Source: an uncultured Collinsella sp. (GTDB lineage Bacteria; Actinomycetota; Coriobacteriia; Coriobacteriales; Coriobacteriaceae). From it: DNA of 64,000 nt. The stretch is from contig UQHQ01000001.1 of the NCBI GenBank assembly GCA_900540945.1, positions 1 to 64,000 of the forward strand, given 5' to 3'. The notes beneath the pieces are model-generated. The model did not search any database and was not told the DNA's origin. It saw nothing but the letters and a program-made list of their open reading frames with translations. The position numbers and the translations under genes were made by a program. Of this stretch, positions 18,144 through 28,400 are shown piece by piece; the first letter of the stretch is position 1, and each line of letters opens with the position of its first letter.

Positions 18144-21100
18144 ATGAGTAAACTCGTCGAGGGCATCAAGGACCGCATGGCCGCCGCCGCACGCGAGGCC
18201 GCGCCCGCCGTGGTAGACGTTGCGCAGAAGGCTGCGGCCGCTGCTGCCGAGAAAGTCGCTGAGGCAGTTGCCGATGCCAAGAACGCGGCAGGGGAGACGT
18301 CCGTCACCAGCGAGCCCGTCAACGCCGCTGAGCCCGTAGCCGCCACTGCCGCCCAGGCCCCCGAAGGCGCGATCTTCAACCCCGATAACGCCCGCGGCAA
18401 CCTGCACCTGGGCATCGACGTGGGCTCCACCACCGTTAAGCTCGCTGTGCTCAACGACGACAACCAGATTGTCTACGCCAAGTACCAGCGTCACCACACC
18501 GACGTCCGCGCTTGCGCCCGCGACTTGTTCGAGGGTGCCGCGACCGTGCTGCCGACGGCCCAGATGACCTGCGCCATTACCGGCTCGGGCGGCCTGCTGC
18601 TGTCCCAGTGGCTCGACCTGGAGTTTGTCCAGGAGGTCATCGCCAGCAAGCGTGCCGTCGAGACCCTCATCCCGGCCACCGATGTCGCCATCGAGCTGGG
18701 CGGCGAGGACGCCAAGATCATCTACTTCGACAACGGCATCGAGCAGCGCATGAACGGCACCTGCGCCGGCGGCACGGGCGCGTTCATCGACCAGATGGCC
18801 ACTCTGCTGCACACCGATGCCAGTGGCCTCAACGAGCTCGCGGCCAACGCCACCACCATCTATCCCATTGCCAGCCGCTGCGGCGTTTTTGCCAAGACCG
18901 ACGTCCAGCCGCTGCTCAACGAGGGCGCCCGCCCCGAGGACGTGGCCGCCTCCATCTTCCAGGCTGTCGTGACCCAGACCATCTCGGGCCTGGCGTGCGG
19001 CCGTCCCATCCGCGGCAACGTCGCCTTCCTGGGCGGCCCGCTGCAGTATCTCTCCGAGCTGCGCCACCGCTTCTACCTCACGCTCAACCTGGACGAGGAG
19101 CACCGTATCGTGCCCCAAAACGCTCACCTGTTTGTGGCGAGCGGCGCCGCCATGGCGCACGAGTCCAATAAACTCAGCACGTTCCCGCAGCTCATCGAGG
19201 CTATCGATGCCCTAGGTGACACGCAGGGTGCCGAGGTCGAGCGCCTGGATCCGCTCTTTGCCACCGACGAGGACTTTGCCGAGTTCAAGGGTCGCCACGA
19301 CCAGGAAGTCGTTCCTAAGGGCAAGCTCGACGGCTACACCGGCCGCGTGTTTATCGGTATCGACGCCGGCTCCACCACTATGAAAGCCGCACTCGTGGGC
19401 GAGGACGGTCAGCTGCTGCACACCTGGTACGGCAACAACAACGGCGACATTCTGGGCACGGCCAAGGTCATCATGGCCGATTTCTACAACCACATTCCCG
19501 CCGGTTGCACCATCGGCCACGTGACCACCACGGGCTACGGCGAGGCGCTGCTCATCGAGGCCCTCAAGGCCGACTCCGGCGAGATTGAGACCGTCGCGCA
19601 CCTGCGCGGCGCCAAGGCATTCCTGCCCGGCGTCGAGTTCATCCTGGACATCGGCGGCCAGGACATGAAGTGCCTGCGCGTCAAGGACGGTGTTATCGAG
19701 CACATCATGCTCAACGAGGCCTGCTCGTCGGGTTGCGGCAGCTTTATCGAGAGTTTCGCCGTGTCAATGAACATGGATGTGTGCGCGTTCGCCGATGCCG
19801 CCATCCATGCTAAGGCCCCCGTCGACCTGGGCAGCCGCTGCACGGTCTTTATGAACTCGCGCGTCAAGCAGGCGCAAAAGGAAGGCGCCACGGTGGGCGA
19901 CATCGCGGCCGGCCTGTCCTATTCCGTCATCAAGAACGCTCTGTTCAAGGTCATTAAGCTGCGTGACCCCAAGGAGATCGGCAGCCAGGTGATCGTCCAG
20001 GGCGGCACCTTTATGTCCGATGCCACGCTGCGCGCGTTTGAGCAGCTCACCGGCGTTCATGCCGTGCGTCCCGACATCGCCGGCTGCATGGGCGCCTACG
20101 GTGCGGCCTTGCTCGCCCGCGATCGCGCCGGCGCCGACGGCACCTCGACCATTCTTTCTGCCGAGGACATCGCGCACCTCACCGTGACGCAAAAGCATGT
20201 CCGCTGCGGCCGTTGCTCCAACAACTGCCAGCTCACCGTCAACGACTTTGGCGGCGGTAGGCGCTTCATTACCGGCAACCGCTGCGAGAAGGGCGCCGGC
20301 CACAAAAAGCAGAAGACCGAGGCCCCCAACCTCTTCAAAAAGAAAAACGAGCTGCTCTTTAACCGCGAGGTGTTGAGTCCCGACGAGGCCCCGCGTGGCA
20401 CCGTGGGCATCCCGCGCGCGCTCAACATGTACGAGAACTACCCCTTCTGGCACGCGTTCTTTACGCGCCTGGGCTTTAGCGTGCAGCTGTCCGACCAGTC
20501 GAGCAAGAAGACCTACCAGGCGGGCATCGAGTCCATGCCGTCCGAGAGCGTATGCTATCCGGCCAAGATGAGCCATGGCCACGTGATGAACCTCATCGAC
20601 CGTGACGTCGACTTTATCTGGATGCCGTGCGTGCGTTGGGAGCGCAAGGAGGATCCGACGGCTGGCAACTGCTATAACTGCCCCATCGTCATGAGCTACC
20701 CCACGGCGCTGGCGCTCAATATTGACGAGATCCGCGAGCAGAACATCGAGTTCCTGTATCCGTTTGTGCCCTATCACGACAAGACCGAGCTCAAGCGCCG
20801 CCTGTACCAGGTGCTCGCCGTCGACCGCGTGGCCGATGCGCAAGCCGGTCGCGGTCGCGTGCGCGGTCCAAAGATCACACGCTCCGAGGTCGATGCCGCC
20901 GTCAACGCTGCTTTTGAGGCCGATGCGCGCTTCCACGAGGATATCCAGACCATGGGCGAGGAGGCCCTTAAGTGGGTCGAGGACCACGGCGGCCATGGCA
21001 TCGTACTCGCCGGCCGTCCTTACCATAACGACCCCGAGATCAACCACGCCCTGCCTGAGCTTATCTCGAGCTTTGGCTTTGCGGTCTTTACCGAGGATTC

Positions 21101-22931
21101 GCTCGCGCACCTGGTGAAGCCCGAGCGTCCGATTCGCGTCGTCGACCAGTGGATGTACCACAGCCGCCTGTACGCCGTCGCTCGTTTTGTGACGATGCGC
21201 AATGACCTGGATTTGATCCAGCTCAATTCCTTCGGCTGCGGTCTCGATGCCCTGACTACCGACCAGGTGCAGGAAATCCTTGAGGCCAGCGGCAAGATCT
21301 ACACCGTGCTCAAGATCGACGAGGTGTCCAACCTGGGCGCCGCGCGCATCCGTATTCGCTCGCTCATGGCGGCGCTCAAGGACCAGGAGGCCGAGCGCTT
21401 GGCCGAGGCTACGGCCGCGGGCGAGGCCTACGAGCAGGGCGATGCCGCGCCGGTGGCTCCCTCCAAGGATGCCCCCGCGTTCGCGAGCCGTAAGTTTACG
21501 TTCGAGGCGCAGCGTGAGAGCGCATCGACCGCGTGGCCCAAGGTGCCCTTTACCGAGCAGATGCGCGAGGAGGGCTACACCATCCTGTGCCCGCAGATGG
21601 CGCCGATCCACTTTGACCTGGTCAAAGAGGTGTTCCGTGGTGCTGGCTACAACTTGGAGCTGCTGCCCTCGACCGATCACGACGCTGTCGAGGCTGGCCT
21701 GCGCTATGTGAACAATGACATTTGCTACCCGTCGATTCTGGTAACGGGCCAGATTATGGAGGCCATCGAGAGCGGCCGGTACGACCTGTCCAAGACGGCC
21801 GTGGTTATCAGCCAGACCGGCGGCGGCTGCCGTGCCACCAACTACATCGCACTCATCCGCAAGGCCCTGCGCGAGAGCGGCCACCCCGAGATCCCGGTGA
21901 TCTCGCTTTCGGCCGTGGCGCTCGGCGAGGATAATCCTGGCTTTAAGATTACGCCGGCGCTGCTCAAGCAAGCAGTCTACGCGGTGCTCTTTGGCGACGT
22001 GATGATGCAGATGCTCTACCGCTGCCGTCCGTACGAGGCCACGCCCGGTGCTGCCAACGCGCTCTACGAGGAGTATATGGCGCGCGCCCGCAAGTTGGCG
22101 CCCAAGTTCAACCGCCACAACTACACCAAGCTGTGCCGCGAGGCCATCCACGCGTTCGACACCATGCCGCTCGTGGGCGAGGGCACCAAGCCGCGCGTGG
22201 GCGTGGTCGGCGAGATCCTGGTCAAGTTCCACCCTACGGCCAACAACCACGTGGTCGATGTCATCGAGCGTGAGGGCTGCGAGGCCGTAGTACCGGGCCT
22301 GCTCGACTTCTTCCTGTACTCCATGAGCAACGCCGAGCTGCAGAAGGACGAGCTGGGAAGCTCTGCCACTACGCGCGCGGGCATGCAAGCGCTTATTAAG
22401 CTCGTGGACTGGATGCGTACGCCGGTGGAGGAGATGCTCGAAAAGTCCCGCCGCTTTGAGGCTCCCGAGCGCATCGGCACCATGGCCGACAAGGCTCGCA
22501 CGGTGCTCTCGGTGTGCAACAACATGGGCGAAGGCTGGCTGCTCACGGCCGAGATGCTCGACCTGATCGATCATGGCGCACCCAATATCATCTGCACGCA
22601 GCCCTTCGCGTGCCTGCCCAACCACGTGGTGGGCAAGGCCGTGATCAAAGAGCTACGCCGCCAGCATCCCGAGAGCAACATCGTCGCGGTGGACTACGAC
22701 CCCGGCGCGTCCGAGGTCAACCAGCTCAACCGCATTAAGCTCATGATCAGCGTGGCCAAGGAAAACATGCGCGCCGGCAAGGGCTTTAAGCTCGAGAAGG
22801 TGGCGCCGCTCGCGATGGACGAGGTCACCGGCCAGATGCGTGCCCATGACGGCTGCGTGAGCTGCGGCTCGGTCGATGAGAGCGCCGTGGCGTCGGTCGC
22901 TGAGCGCCTGGGACGCGGCGTTAAGAAGTAG
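18144..22931 (+). CDS. acyl-CoA dehydratase activase, two BadF/BcrA-type ATPase modules plus dehydratase-like region
   Basis: A 1595-residue protein. Residues 1-85 are an Ala/Glu/Val-rich amphipathic extension. The first ASKHA ATPase module starts at GIDVGSTTVKLAV (about 90), with CAGGTGAFID and a following SRCGVF; the second starts at GIDAGSTTMKAAL (about 404), with CSSGCGSFIE and SRCTVF. In 2-hydroxyglutaryl-CoA dehydratase activators such cysteines hold a [4Fe-4S] cluster between subunits. Then come CGRCSNNC (about 688), a long DUF2229-like/HgdB-like region with several conserved Cys, and CVSCGS near 1571. Activators use ATP to push one low-potential electron to a 2-hydroxyacyl-CoA dehydratase. 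Fusions of this size are common in anaerobes but their substrate is generally unknown. No separate dehydratase subunits lie nearby. Confidence 0.85.
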   Translation: MSKLVEGIKDRMAAAAREAAPAVVDVAQKAAAAAAEKVAEAVADAKNAAGETSVTSEPVNAAEPVAATAAQAPEGAIFNPDNARGNLHLGIDVGSTTVKLAVLNDDNQIVYAKYQRHHTDVRACARDLFEGAATVLPTAQMTCAITGSGGLLLSQWLDLEFVQEVIASKRAVETLIPATDVAIELGGEDAKIIYFDNGIEQRMNGTCAGGTGAFIDQMATLLHTDASGLNELAANATTIYPIASRCGVFAKTDVQPLLNEGARPEDVAASIFQAVVTQTISGLACGRPIRGNVAFLGGPLQYLSELRHRFYLTLNLDEEHRIVPQNAHLFVASGAAMAHESNKLSTFPQLIEAIDALGDTQGAEVERLDPLFATDEDFAEFKGRHDQEVVPKGKLDGYTGRVFIGIDAGSTTMKAALVGEDGQLLHTWYGNNNGDILGTAKVIMADFYNHIPAGCTIGHVTTTGYGEALLIEALKADSGEIETVAHLRGAKAFLPGVEFILDIGGQDMKCLRVKDGVIEHIMLNEACSSGCGSFIESFAVSMNMDVCAFADAAIHAKAPVDLGSRCTVFMNSRVKQAQKEGATVGDIAAGLSYSVIKNALFKVIKLRDPKEIGSQVIVQGGTFMSDATLRAFEQLTGVHAVRPDIAGCMGAYGAALLARDRAGADGTSTILSAEDIAHLTVTQKHVRCGRCSNNCQLTVNDFGGGRRFITGNRCEKGAGHKKQKTEAPNLFKKKNELLFNREVLSPDEAPRGTVGIPRALNMYENYPFWHAFFTRLGFSVQLSDQSSKKTYQAGIESMPSESVCYPAKMSHGHVMNLIDRDVDFIWMPCVRWERKEDPTAGNCYNCPIVMSYPTALALNIDEIREQNIEFLYPFVPYHDKTELKRRLYQVLAVDRVADAQAGRGRVRGPKITRSEVDAAVNAAFEADARFHEDIQTMGEEALKWVEDHGGHGIVLAGRPYHNDPEINHALPELISSFGFAVFTEDSLAHLVKPERPIRVVDQWMYHSRLYAVARFVTMRNDLDLIQLNSFGCGLDALTTDQVQEILEASGKIYTVLKIDEVSNLGAARIRIRSLMAALKDQEAERLAEATAAGEAYEQGDAAPVAPSKDAPAFASRKFTFEAQRESASTAWPKVPFTEQMREEGYTILCPQMAPIHFDLVKEVFRGAGYNLELLPSTDHDAVEAGLRYVNNDICYPSILVTGQIMEAIESGRYDLSKTAVVISQTGGGCRATNYIALIRKALRESGHPEIPVISLSAVALGEDNPGFKITPALLKQAVYAVLFGDVMMQMLYRCRPYEATPGAANALYEEYMARARKLAPKFNRHNYTKLCREAIHAFDTMPLVGEGTKPRVGVVGEILVKFHPTANNHVVDVIEREGCEAVVPGLLDFFLYSMSNAELQKDELGSSATTRAGMQALIKLVDWMRTPVEEMLEKSRRFEAPERIGTMADKARTVLSVCNNMGEGWLLTAEMLDLIDHGAPNIICTQPFACLPNHVVGKAVIKELRRQHPESNIVAVDYDPGASEVNQLNRIKLMISVAKENMRAGKGFKLEKVAPLAMDEVTGQMRAHDGCVSCGSVDESAVASVAERLGRGVKK

Positions 22932-22961
22932 CTGGCCTGCTTTGGGCTAGATATGAGGCAA

Positions 22962-22996
22962 ACGGGTGGTAGTCGTACCGGCTACCACCCGTTTTT
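22962..22996 (+). terminator. rho-independent terminator of the activase gene
   Basis: ACGGGTGGTAG (22962-22972) pairs with CTACCACCCGT (22982-22992), followed by TTTTT. Confidence 0.9.
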
Positions 22997-23016
22997 GCTG
23001 AACATATGTTGCGCAA

Positions 23017-23238
23017 ATGACCTTGCTACAGCCTTCCGTGGGTTCGCCCGATTTTTGGGCCGGTTCGGGCTTTGAGGACAAGCTGCTGCAAGCCCAGGGC
23101 GATTTTTCGCTCAACGCAGGCCAGCACAGTGTGACCTATCTGCCAAACGACGAGACGACCGCTACGATCTGGCCATCGCCACCTACGAGATGGAAGCCGA
23201 AAAGTACATCTACCGCGTGTACAAGTACGACCTGTAGG
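23017..23238 (+). pseudogene. frameshifted gene remnant
   Basis: The first frame gives a plausible opening with FWAGSGFEDKLLQAQGDF and continues to about 23150. After one shift near 23148-23160 another frame reads DDRYDLAIATYEMEAEKYIY and ends KYDL-stop at about 23237. Both parts look like real protein (balanced composition, no Arg/Pro/Ser runs), whereas the unshifted frame turns into Pro/Ser/Arg-rich shadow sequence. I take it as a fragment of a lost gene, family unknown. The rest of the gap to 23427 shows nothing I can support. Confidence 0.35.
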
Positions 23239-23427
23239 GCCGCGTTTAGGTTCGACCAATGGAGTATGAAAACACGCCGTTCACCGATGCCCCCTCCGCG
23301 AGTGGCAGCCATATGGTTTGATGTCAGAAGCATATGGTTGTCACCAGCCTGCTGGCGACGTTCCCCCTGATATCGGAGGTTCCAGGTATGTTTCGCGCTC
23401 CGTTAAACAACTATCGGTTGGTCTAAC

Positions 23428-23877
23428 ATGGGTCGCCGTGCTATTTCGATAACCCTTGCAGTGGTCTGCCTGGCTGTGCTCCTGGGCGCTACAGGGCTGT
23501 TTGCTATAAGCCGGGAAACGTCCTATATGCAGGAATGCGCTTCCGAAGGGTTTGCCATTGACGGTTACTATCGGGACGACAAGACGAGTCTGGAAACCCT
23601 GGCCTTTCTTGAAGAGGATAACCATCGGTGGCAACTGGTCGACAAAGACGGCAGCTGCGTTGACGGGCAGTTTAAGCGTACGGATGATCCCAACATCCTG
23701 GTGTTAAAGAAGGAAAACGGCGAAGAATTCGGCACGGTTCACGTTGCGTATATATCGCGCCGACGCAATCAGGGGCAGATTTACCTAATTAGAAATACTA
23801 AGGTGACCCGATTTTATCTTGTGAGCACCGATCCGGCGTTTACGGTGGAGTCTGGCGATGTCGATGCGGACGTCTGA
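23428..23877 (+). CDS. small membrane-anchored or secreted protein of unknown function
   Basis: A 149-residue protein with an N-terminal MGRR and a hydrophobic stretch (about residues 5-26, ITLAVVCLAVLLGATGLFAI) that acts as a signal anchor or uncleaved signal. The rest is polar and probably beta-rich, lying outside the membrane. No family is recognised. No convincing ribosome site is visible before the ATG, which lowers certainty of the start. It follows the gene remnant and is followed by a good terminator. Confidence 0.5.
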   Translation: MGRRAISITLAVVCLAVLLGATGLFAISRETSYMQECASEGFAIDGYYRDDKTSLETLAFLEEDNHRWQLVDKDGSCVDGQFKRTDDPNILVLKKENGEEFGTVHVAYISRRRNQGQIYLIRNTKVTRFYLVSTDPAFTVESGDVDADV

Positions 23878-23907
23878 TTCACGGCAATAAAACGGCGAGC
23901 GGGGCGC

Positions 23908-23932
23908 GGACGTGAACTACGTCCCGTTTTTT
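23908..23932 (+). terminator. terminator after the small membrane protein gene
   Basis: GGACGT (23908-23913) pairs with ACGTCC (23919-23924), followed by CGTTTTTT. Confidence 0.65.
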
Positions 23933-24004
23933 GCTTGTGCCTGCGTCGCGTCTGAGCCTCGCCGCGACTTGCGCCTGTGCGCGGGAGCCATCCCATGCTC
24001 CGCA

Positions 24005-25144
24005 TTACTCCACATCAAATTCCACGCGGTCGAGATCGGGCACATTGAGGTCGATGAGCTTACGGGCGACGTGACGGTCGTGTGCCCCGAGCGCCTCGCT
24101 TGTCGTCACATGGGCGACGATTTCGCGCTCTACAATGCCTTCCTCGTCCCCTTCGGTAGCCGAGGTCTCGACGGCGACGGTGTAATCCTTAAAGCTTGGC
24201 AGCACCGCGGCAAGCTCGCGCGTGGTTTCGGTGACACCGTAGCCGTCCTGCACGCCGGCCTGCGCCGAGCCAATGGAACCCGCCGTCATGACGATGCAGG
24301 GGATGGCAAAGACCACCGTGCCCACAATGATGCGGCGGCGCACCTTGCGTGACAGCTCATCGACCTCGGCATTTTCCTCGGCTGTCACAATGCCGTCGCC
24401 GTTGAGGTCGCGCTTGAGCGGTACACGTAAAAGAAGCAATACGGCTTCGGCCGCCAGCGCGATAAAGACCACGTTGATGCCAAACTCGTAAAGCGCCGAG
24501 AGAAACAGTGACCCGCTTGCGATGGCGATGCCGTAGCCCGCCGCGCACAGGGGCGGCATGAGCGCGGTCGCCACGGCCACGCCGGCGATGAGCGTGGCGG
24601 GTTCCTGGTCGCGCGAGTTGCCTAGGCCGCCCGCAAAGCCGCCCGCGAGCGCGACGGCAAGGTCCCACACAGTCGGTGTCGAATTGTCGATGATGGCGGC
24701 CGTGGTGGTGCCAAGGGGCGAGAGCTTAAAATACAGTGTGGACGTGACCAGGCAAAAGGCCATCTGTAGAGCCAGGCTGGCAATGGCCTCGACGGTGATC
24801 TCGCGGTCGAGCGTGGCAATGCCGTATGCCATGGCAAGAACCGAGCCCATGAGCGGGCAGATGAGCATGGCGCCCACGATGGCGATGTCCGAGTCGATAT
24901 CGAGGCCGATGCTTGCGATGAGCATGGCGATGATGAGGATGCACAGGTGAGAGCCGGTCAGGCGTGCCCCGTTTACAAAACGCTTGCGGATCACGTGATA
25001 GGGCGCGCGTCCCTCGCGAATGTTGAACGCGCGCTTTAAAAAGCGACCAGCCTGTTCGGCAGCCTCACTATGGGCAGGGCGGATGCCATGGCGCCGGTGA
25101 TGGCGTTCACGCAGTCGCTTGATCTGTTGTCTATCGAGTTCCAT
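24005..25144 (-). CDS. DUF389-family membrane protein with an EF-hand-like loop
   Basis: A 379-residue membrane protein. After a basic N-terminal region it has around six hydrophobic segments, including MLICPLMGSVLAMAYGIAT and a PLCAAGYGIAIASG segment, typical of the DUF389 (TIGR00341-like) family, whose function is not established. Between membrane segments, residues 246-257 (nucleotides 24374-24409) read DLNGDGIVTAEE, which meets the EF-hand calcium-loop pattern (acidic or Asn at 1, 3, 5, Gly at 6, Glu at 12). The C-terminal part, after a last hydrophobic stretch, is a soluble domain ending DLDRVEFDVE. The ATG at 25144 is preceded by GAGGTG; the longer frame to 25270 has no site. The gene is divergent from the large surface protein. 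Confidence 0.8.
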   Translation of the reverse strand: MELDRQQIKRLRERHHRRHGIRPAHSEAAEQAGRFLKRAFNIREGRAPYHVIRKRFVNGARLTGSHLCILIIAMLIASIGLDIDSDIAIVGAMLICPLMGSVLAMAYGIATLDREITVEAIASLALQMAFCLVTSTLYFKLSPLGTTTAAIIDNSTPTVWDLAVALAGGFAGGLGNSRDQEPATLIAGVAVATALMPPLCAAGYGIAIASGSLFLSALYEFGINVVFIALAAEAVLLLLRVPLKRDLNGDGIVTAEENAEVDELSRKVRRRIIVGTVVFAIPCIVMTAGSIGSAQAGVQDGYGVTETTRELAAVLPSFKDYTVAVETSATEGDEEGIVEREIVAHVTTSEALGAHDRHVARKLIDLNVPDLDRVEFDVE

Positions 25145-25451
25145 GTTCACCTCGTTCTGGCACGGGCCGCATATCTCGCCCGTCGCCCATACTCTACACC
25201 GCGGCGGGCGGGGTGCCTGCTCGATGCGGAATCCGATAGGACGGATGACGCGGGAGCAAATGCAAATCACAGGCTCAATTCCATCACGCGAAAATATGAT
25301 GCACCAGCTCCTTCAAATGTGACGAAATTGTGAAGCACAGGAGCATGAATTTCAAAAAATACGCTGGTCGCCAATGTTGCGCAACAGAATTCAAAAATCG
25401 ACAGCTACCGTTTGATACGTATGGATACATCCGTGTCAAAGGGAGAAAGCC
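25145..25451. other. intergenic region between the divergent DUF389 and surface-protein genes
   Basis: 307 bases, AT-rich towards the surface-protein side. It must hold promoters for both genes, but I find no pair of boxes with good spacing. GGGAG precedes the ATG at 25452. No ORF of credible composition. Confidence 0.4.
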
Positions 25452-28400
25452 ATGGCAAACTATAGTCCACAGCACTTTGAGCCTCGGGCCAAGGCCGTCA
25501 ACGTCAAGGGCGTTGCTAACCGCGCCGTCGCAACCGTTTTGACGGCGGGCCTCATCGCTCAGCCGCTCATGTCGCCGCTGGCGGCAATCGCCGCACCGTC
25601 AACCGATAACGGCGATTCTGTTCAGGGGGGGGGTAGTTCTGTAGAGAATACCGTTGCCGCCGGTAACCAAGCGGTCGTAAAGACGGCTGCCCAGCTGGCC
25701 GAGGAGTCGGCAAAGCAGCTCAAGGACGCTCAGGCCGCCTACGATGCCGCCCAGAAGAAGGCCGACGCGGCGGGTCAGTCTCAAAAGCAGGCTCAGCAGC
25801 AAAAGGATCAGGCCTCGCAGGCCGTGACCGATAACGCCGCCGAGCAGAACGAGGCCGAGGTAGCCGCGCTCCAGGAGAAGATTGACGAGCTCAAAGCCGC
25901 CGTCGAAAAGACCGAGCAGCAGCAGAAGAAGCTGGGCGACCTGAACGATCAGCTCGATCAAGCCAACAAGAGTGTCGAGGATAAGACCCAGGCGCTCAAG
26001 GACGCCAAGGCAAAGCAGGATGAGGCCAAGAAGGCCCTCGATGATGCCCAGGCCAAGCTCGAGGCCATGGGTATGGACGAGTACGAGGCCGCCAAGAAGG
26101 CCGTCGAGGACGCACAGGCAAAGCTCGATGACGCCAATAAGGCCGTTGCTACTGCACAGGCCAATCTGGACCAGGCCAAGGCTGCCGAGGCTAGCGCCCA
26201 GCAGGAAAAGAAGGACACTGAGGCCGCTCTGACGACTGCCCAGGCCAAGAAGCAGGAGACTGCCGCTGCGCTCGCAGCCGCAACCACCGCGCGCGATAAC
26301 GCCCAGCAGAAGTTCAACCAGGCGCAGGCCGCGCTCGATGCTGCCGTCTCGGGTACGGGTGTCGACCTGAGTGCGCTTGAGGCCGCCAAGATCGCTGCTG
26401 CTGGTGAGCTCAAGACCGCGCAGGCGGAGCTCAATGCCGCGACGGATGCCGACGCTACCGCCCAGGCGAACCTGCAGGCGGCCCAGAATACCGCCACCGC
26501 CGCGCAGGAGAAGGCCAACGCCGCCAACGCTGCCGTGGCATCTGCCCAGTCTGCATACGATGCAGCAAACAAGGAGTACAAGGACGCGGCCAGTAAGCGT
26601 GACGCCGCGAAGACGGCATACGAGCAGGCCCAGCAGACCGAGGCCGACAAGAAGGCGGAGTACGACCGTCTCGTCGAGATCCGTCAGCAGAAGCACAACG
26701 AGTTCAATCAGGCTCGTGCTGAAGTAACCGATGCGAAAAATGCATACGATGCCGCAACCGCCGAGGTCGAGAAGCTTAACCAGCAGATTGCCGACCTCAA
26801 GTCGAACATGACCGTAGACCAGAATGTAATCAGCCAGGGCATGTTCGGCTTCATGAACTACATCATCGGCGGCAGCCAGTTCACAGCCACGCAGAAAAAG
26901 AACGCCCAGGAAGCCGTATCGATGCTGACCGGTGCCGCTGACAAGGCCGAATGGTATGACCAGTACGTCGATCATGACATGTCTCGCGACACCAACCCGC
27001 TCTCCCTGGAGCAGATGCGCAACGCCTTGACATATCTCGACACCCAGAACAACCTCCGCAAGGCGAACGGCCAGTCGGCGCTCAGCGTCAGCCTCCGCAT
27101 GACTGCGGCAGCCGCCCTTAATGTATCATATTCATCGAACATCTGGGGACACTCGGGCTGCTACTGGGACAATGGAGAAAATCTTGCCGGCGGCGGCGGC
27201 GCATATACCGGCGGCGAGACCGAGGATACGCTTGGCTGGCCATATACCGGTCTCTACACTCAGGAAAAAGAGGCATTCGATAAGTACGTCGAAAAGAATA
27301 GTGACCTCGGAAACCATCGATATGATTCCTACTATATCTACCAGCACTACAGCAGCATCTACCATGAGTGCGGGCACTATCTCAACATCATCGATGCCGG
27401 CACGAAGGCTATCGGCATCGCGACCGGTAGCGGTAAGAACACCGATTCCGAGGTAACAATCTTCGATTACAGCTCTTTTGACAGTGAGGCTGATTTCACT
27501 GTCTCCGAGTTCAAGAAGCTCCTGAACGACTACATCGATTCCGCATACAACGCAGGCGGCACGCAGGAGCAGAAGGAGCAGCTGAAACAGCTGCAGAATA
27601 AGCTGGCAGAAGCGCAGAAGAACTTCGGGACTGCTGGAACGGCTTATTCTAACGCATTGGATAAGCAAGAAAGCGCGCGCGACGCCTATACCGCGGCCGA
27701 CACGAACGCGAACACCGCCAAGGGCGAGTACGAGAAGGCCAAGTCCGGCACCGCCGCCGCGAAGACGGCATACGACGCCGCGAAGGACGCGCTCGGCGGA
27801 ATCGACATCGAGTCCCTCAAGCAGAACCTCGATGCCGCCAAGAGCAAGGCCGCTACTGCCCAGGCAGCTCTCGATAAGGCAAACGCCACGCTTGCTGACA
27901 GCAAGACGAAGGCAGCCGACGCCGCTGCTCACAAGGCGAAGGCTCGCAGCGCCCGCGATGCCGCCAAGGCAAAGTCCGAACAGGCCAATGAGGCGTATGG
28001 CAACGCTACCGCTTCGGTCAAGGACCTTGCCGCCAAGCGCGATGCCGCCCAGGCGGACCTTGCGAATAAGCAGGGCTCGCTTGGCGATGCCAAGAAGGCC
28101 GACGATGCCGCCCAGACTGGTGTAGACAAGGCCCAGGCCGCAGATGTCCAGGCCGCGACTGCTCTTTCGGACGCCAAGCAGGCAGTTGCCGCCAAGGCGC
28201 AGGCTGTGTCCGATGCGCAGGCCAAGGCCAAGGCTGCTGAGGGTGAGCTGGCCACCGCGAACAAGGCCTTCGAGCGCTTCGCTGGAGCCCAGAAGGCGGT
28301 CGACGACGCCAAGGCCGCCTATGACGCTGCCGTCGCCGGTGTCGCCGATGCCCAGAAGCAGCTCGAGGCCGCCAACGAAGCCGTCGTCGATGCGAACCTC

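Noticed and set aside
19764..22625. 953-residue open frame on the minus strand opposite the activase gene
   Set aside because: It is antisense to a strongly conserved protein, has His/Arg/Gly/Val-rich composition and no ribosome site; GC-rich codons with few stops in the opposite frame explain it.
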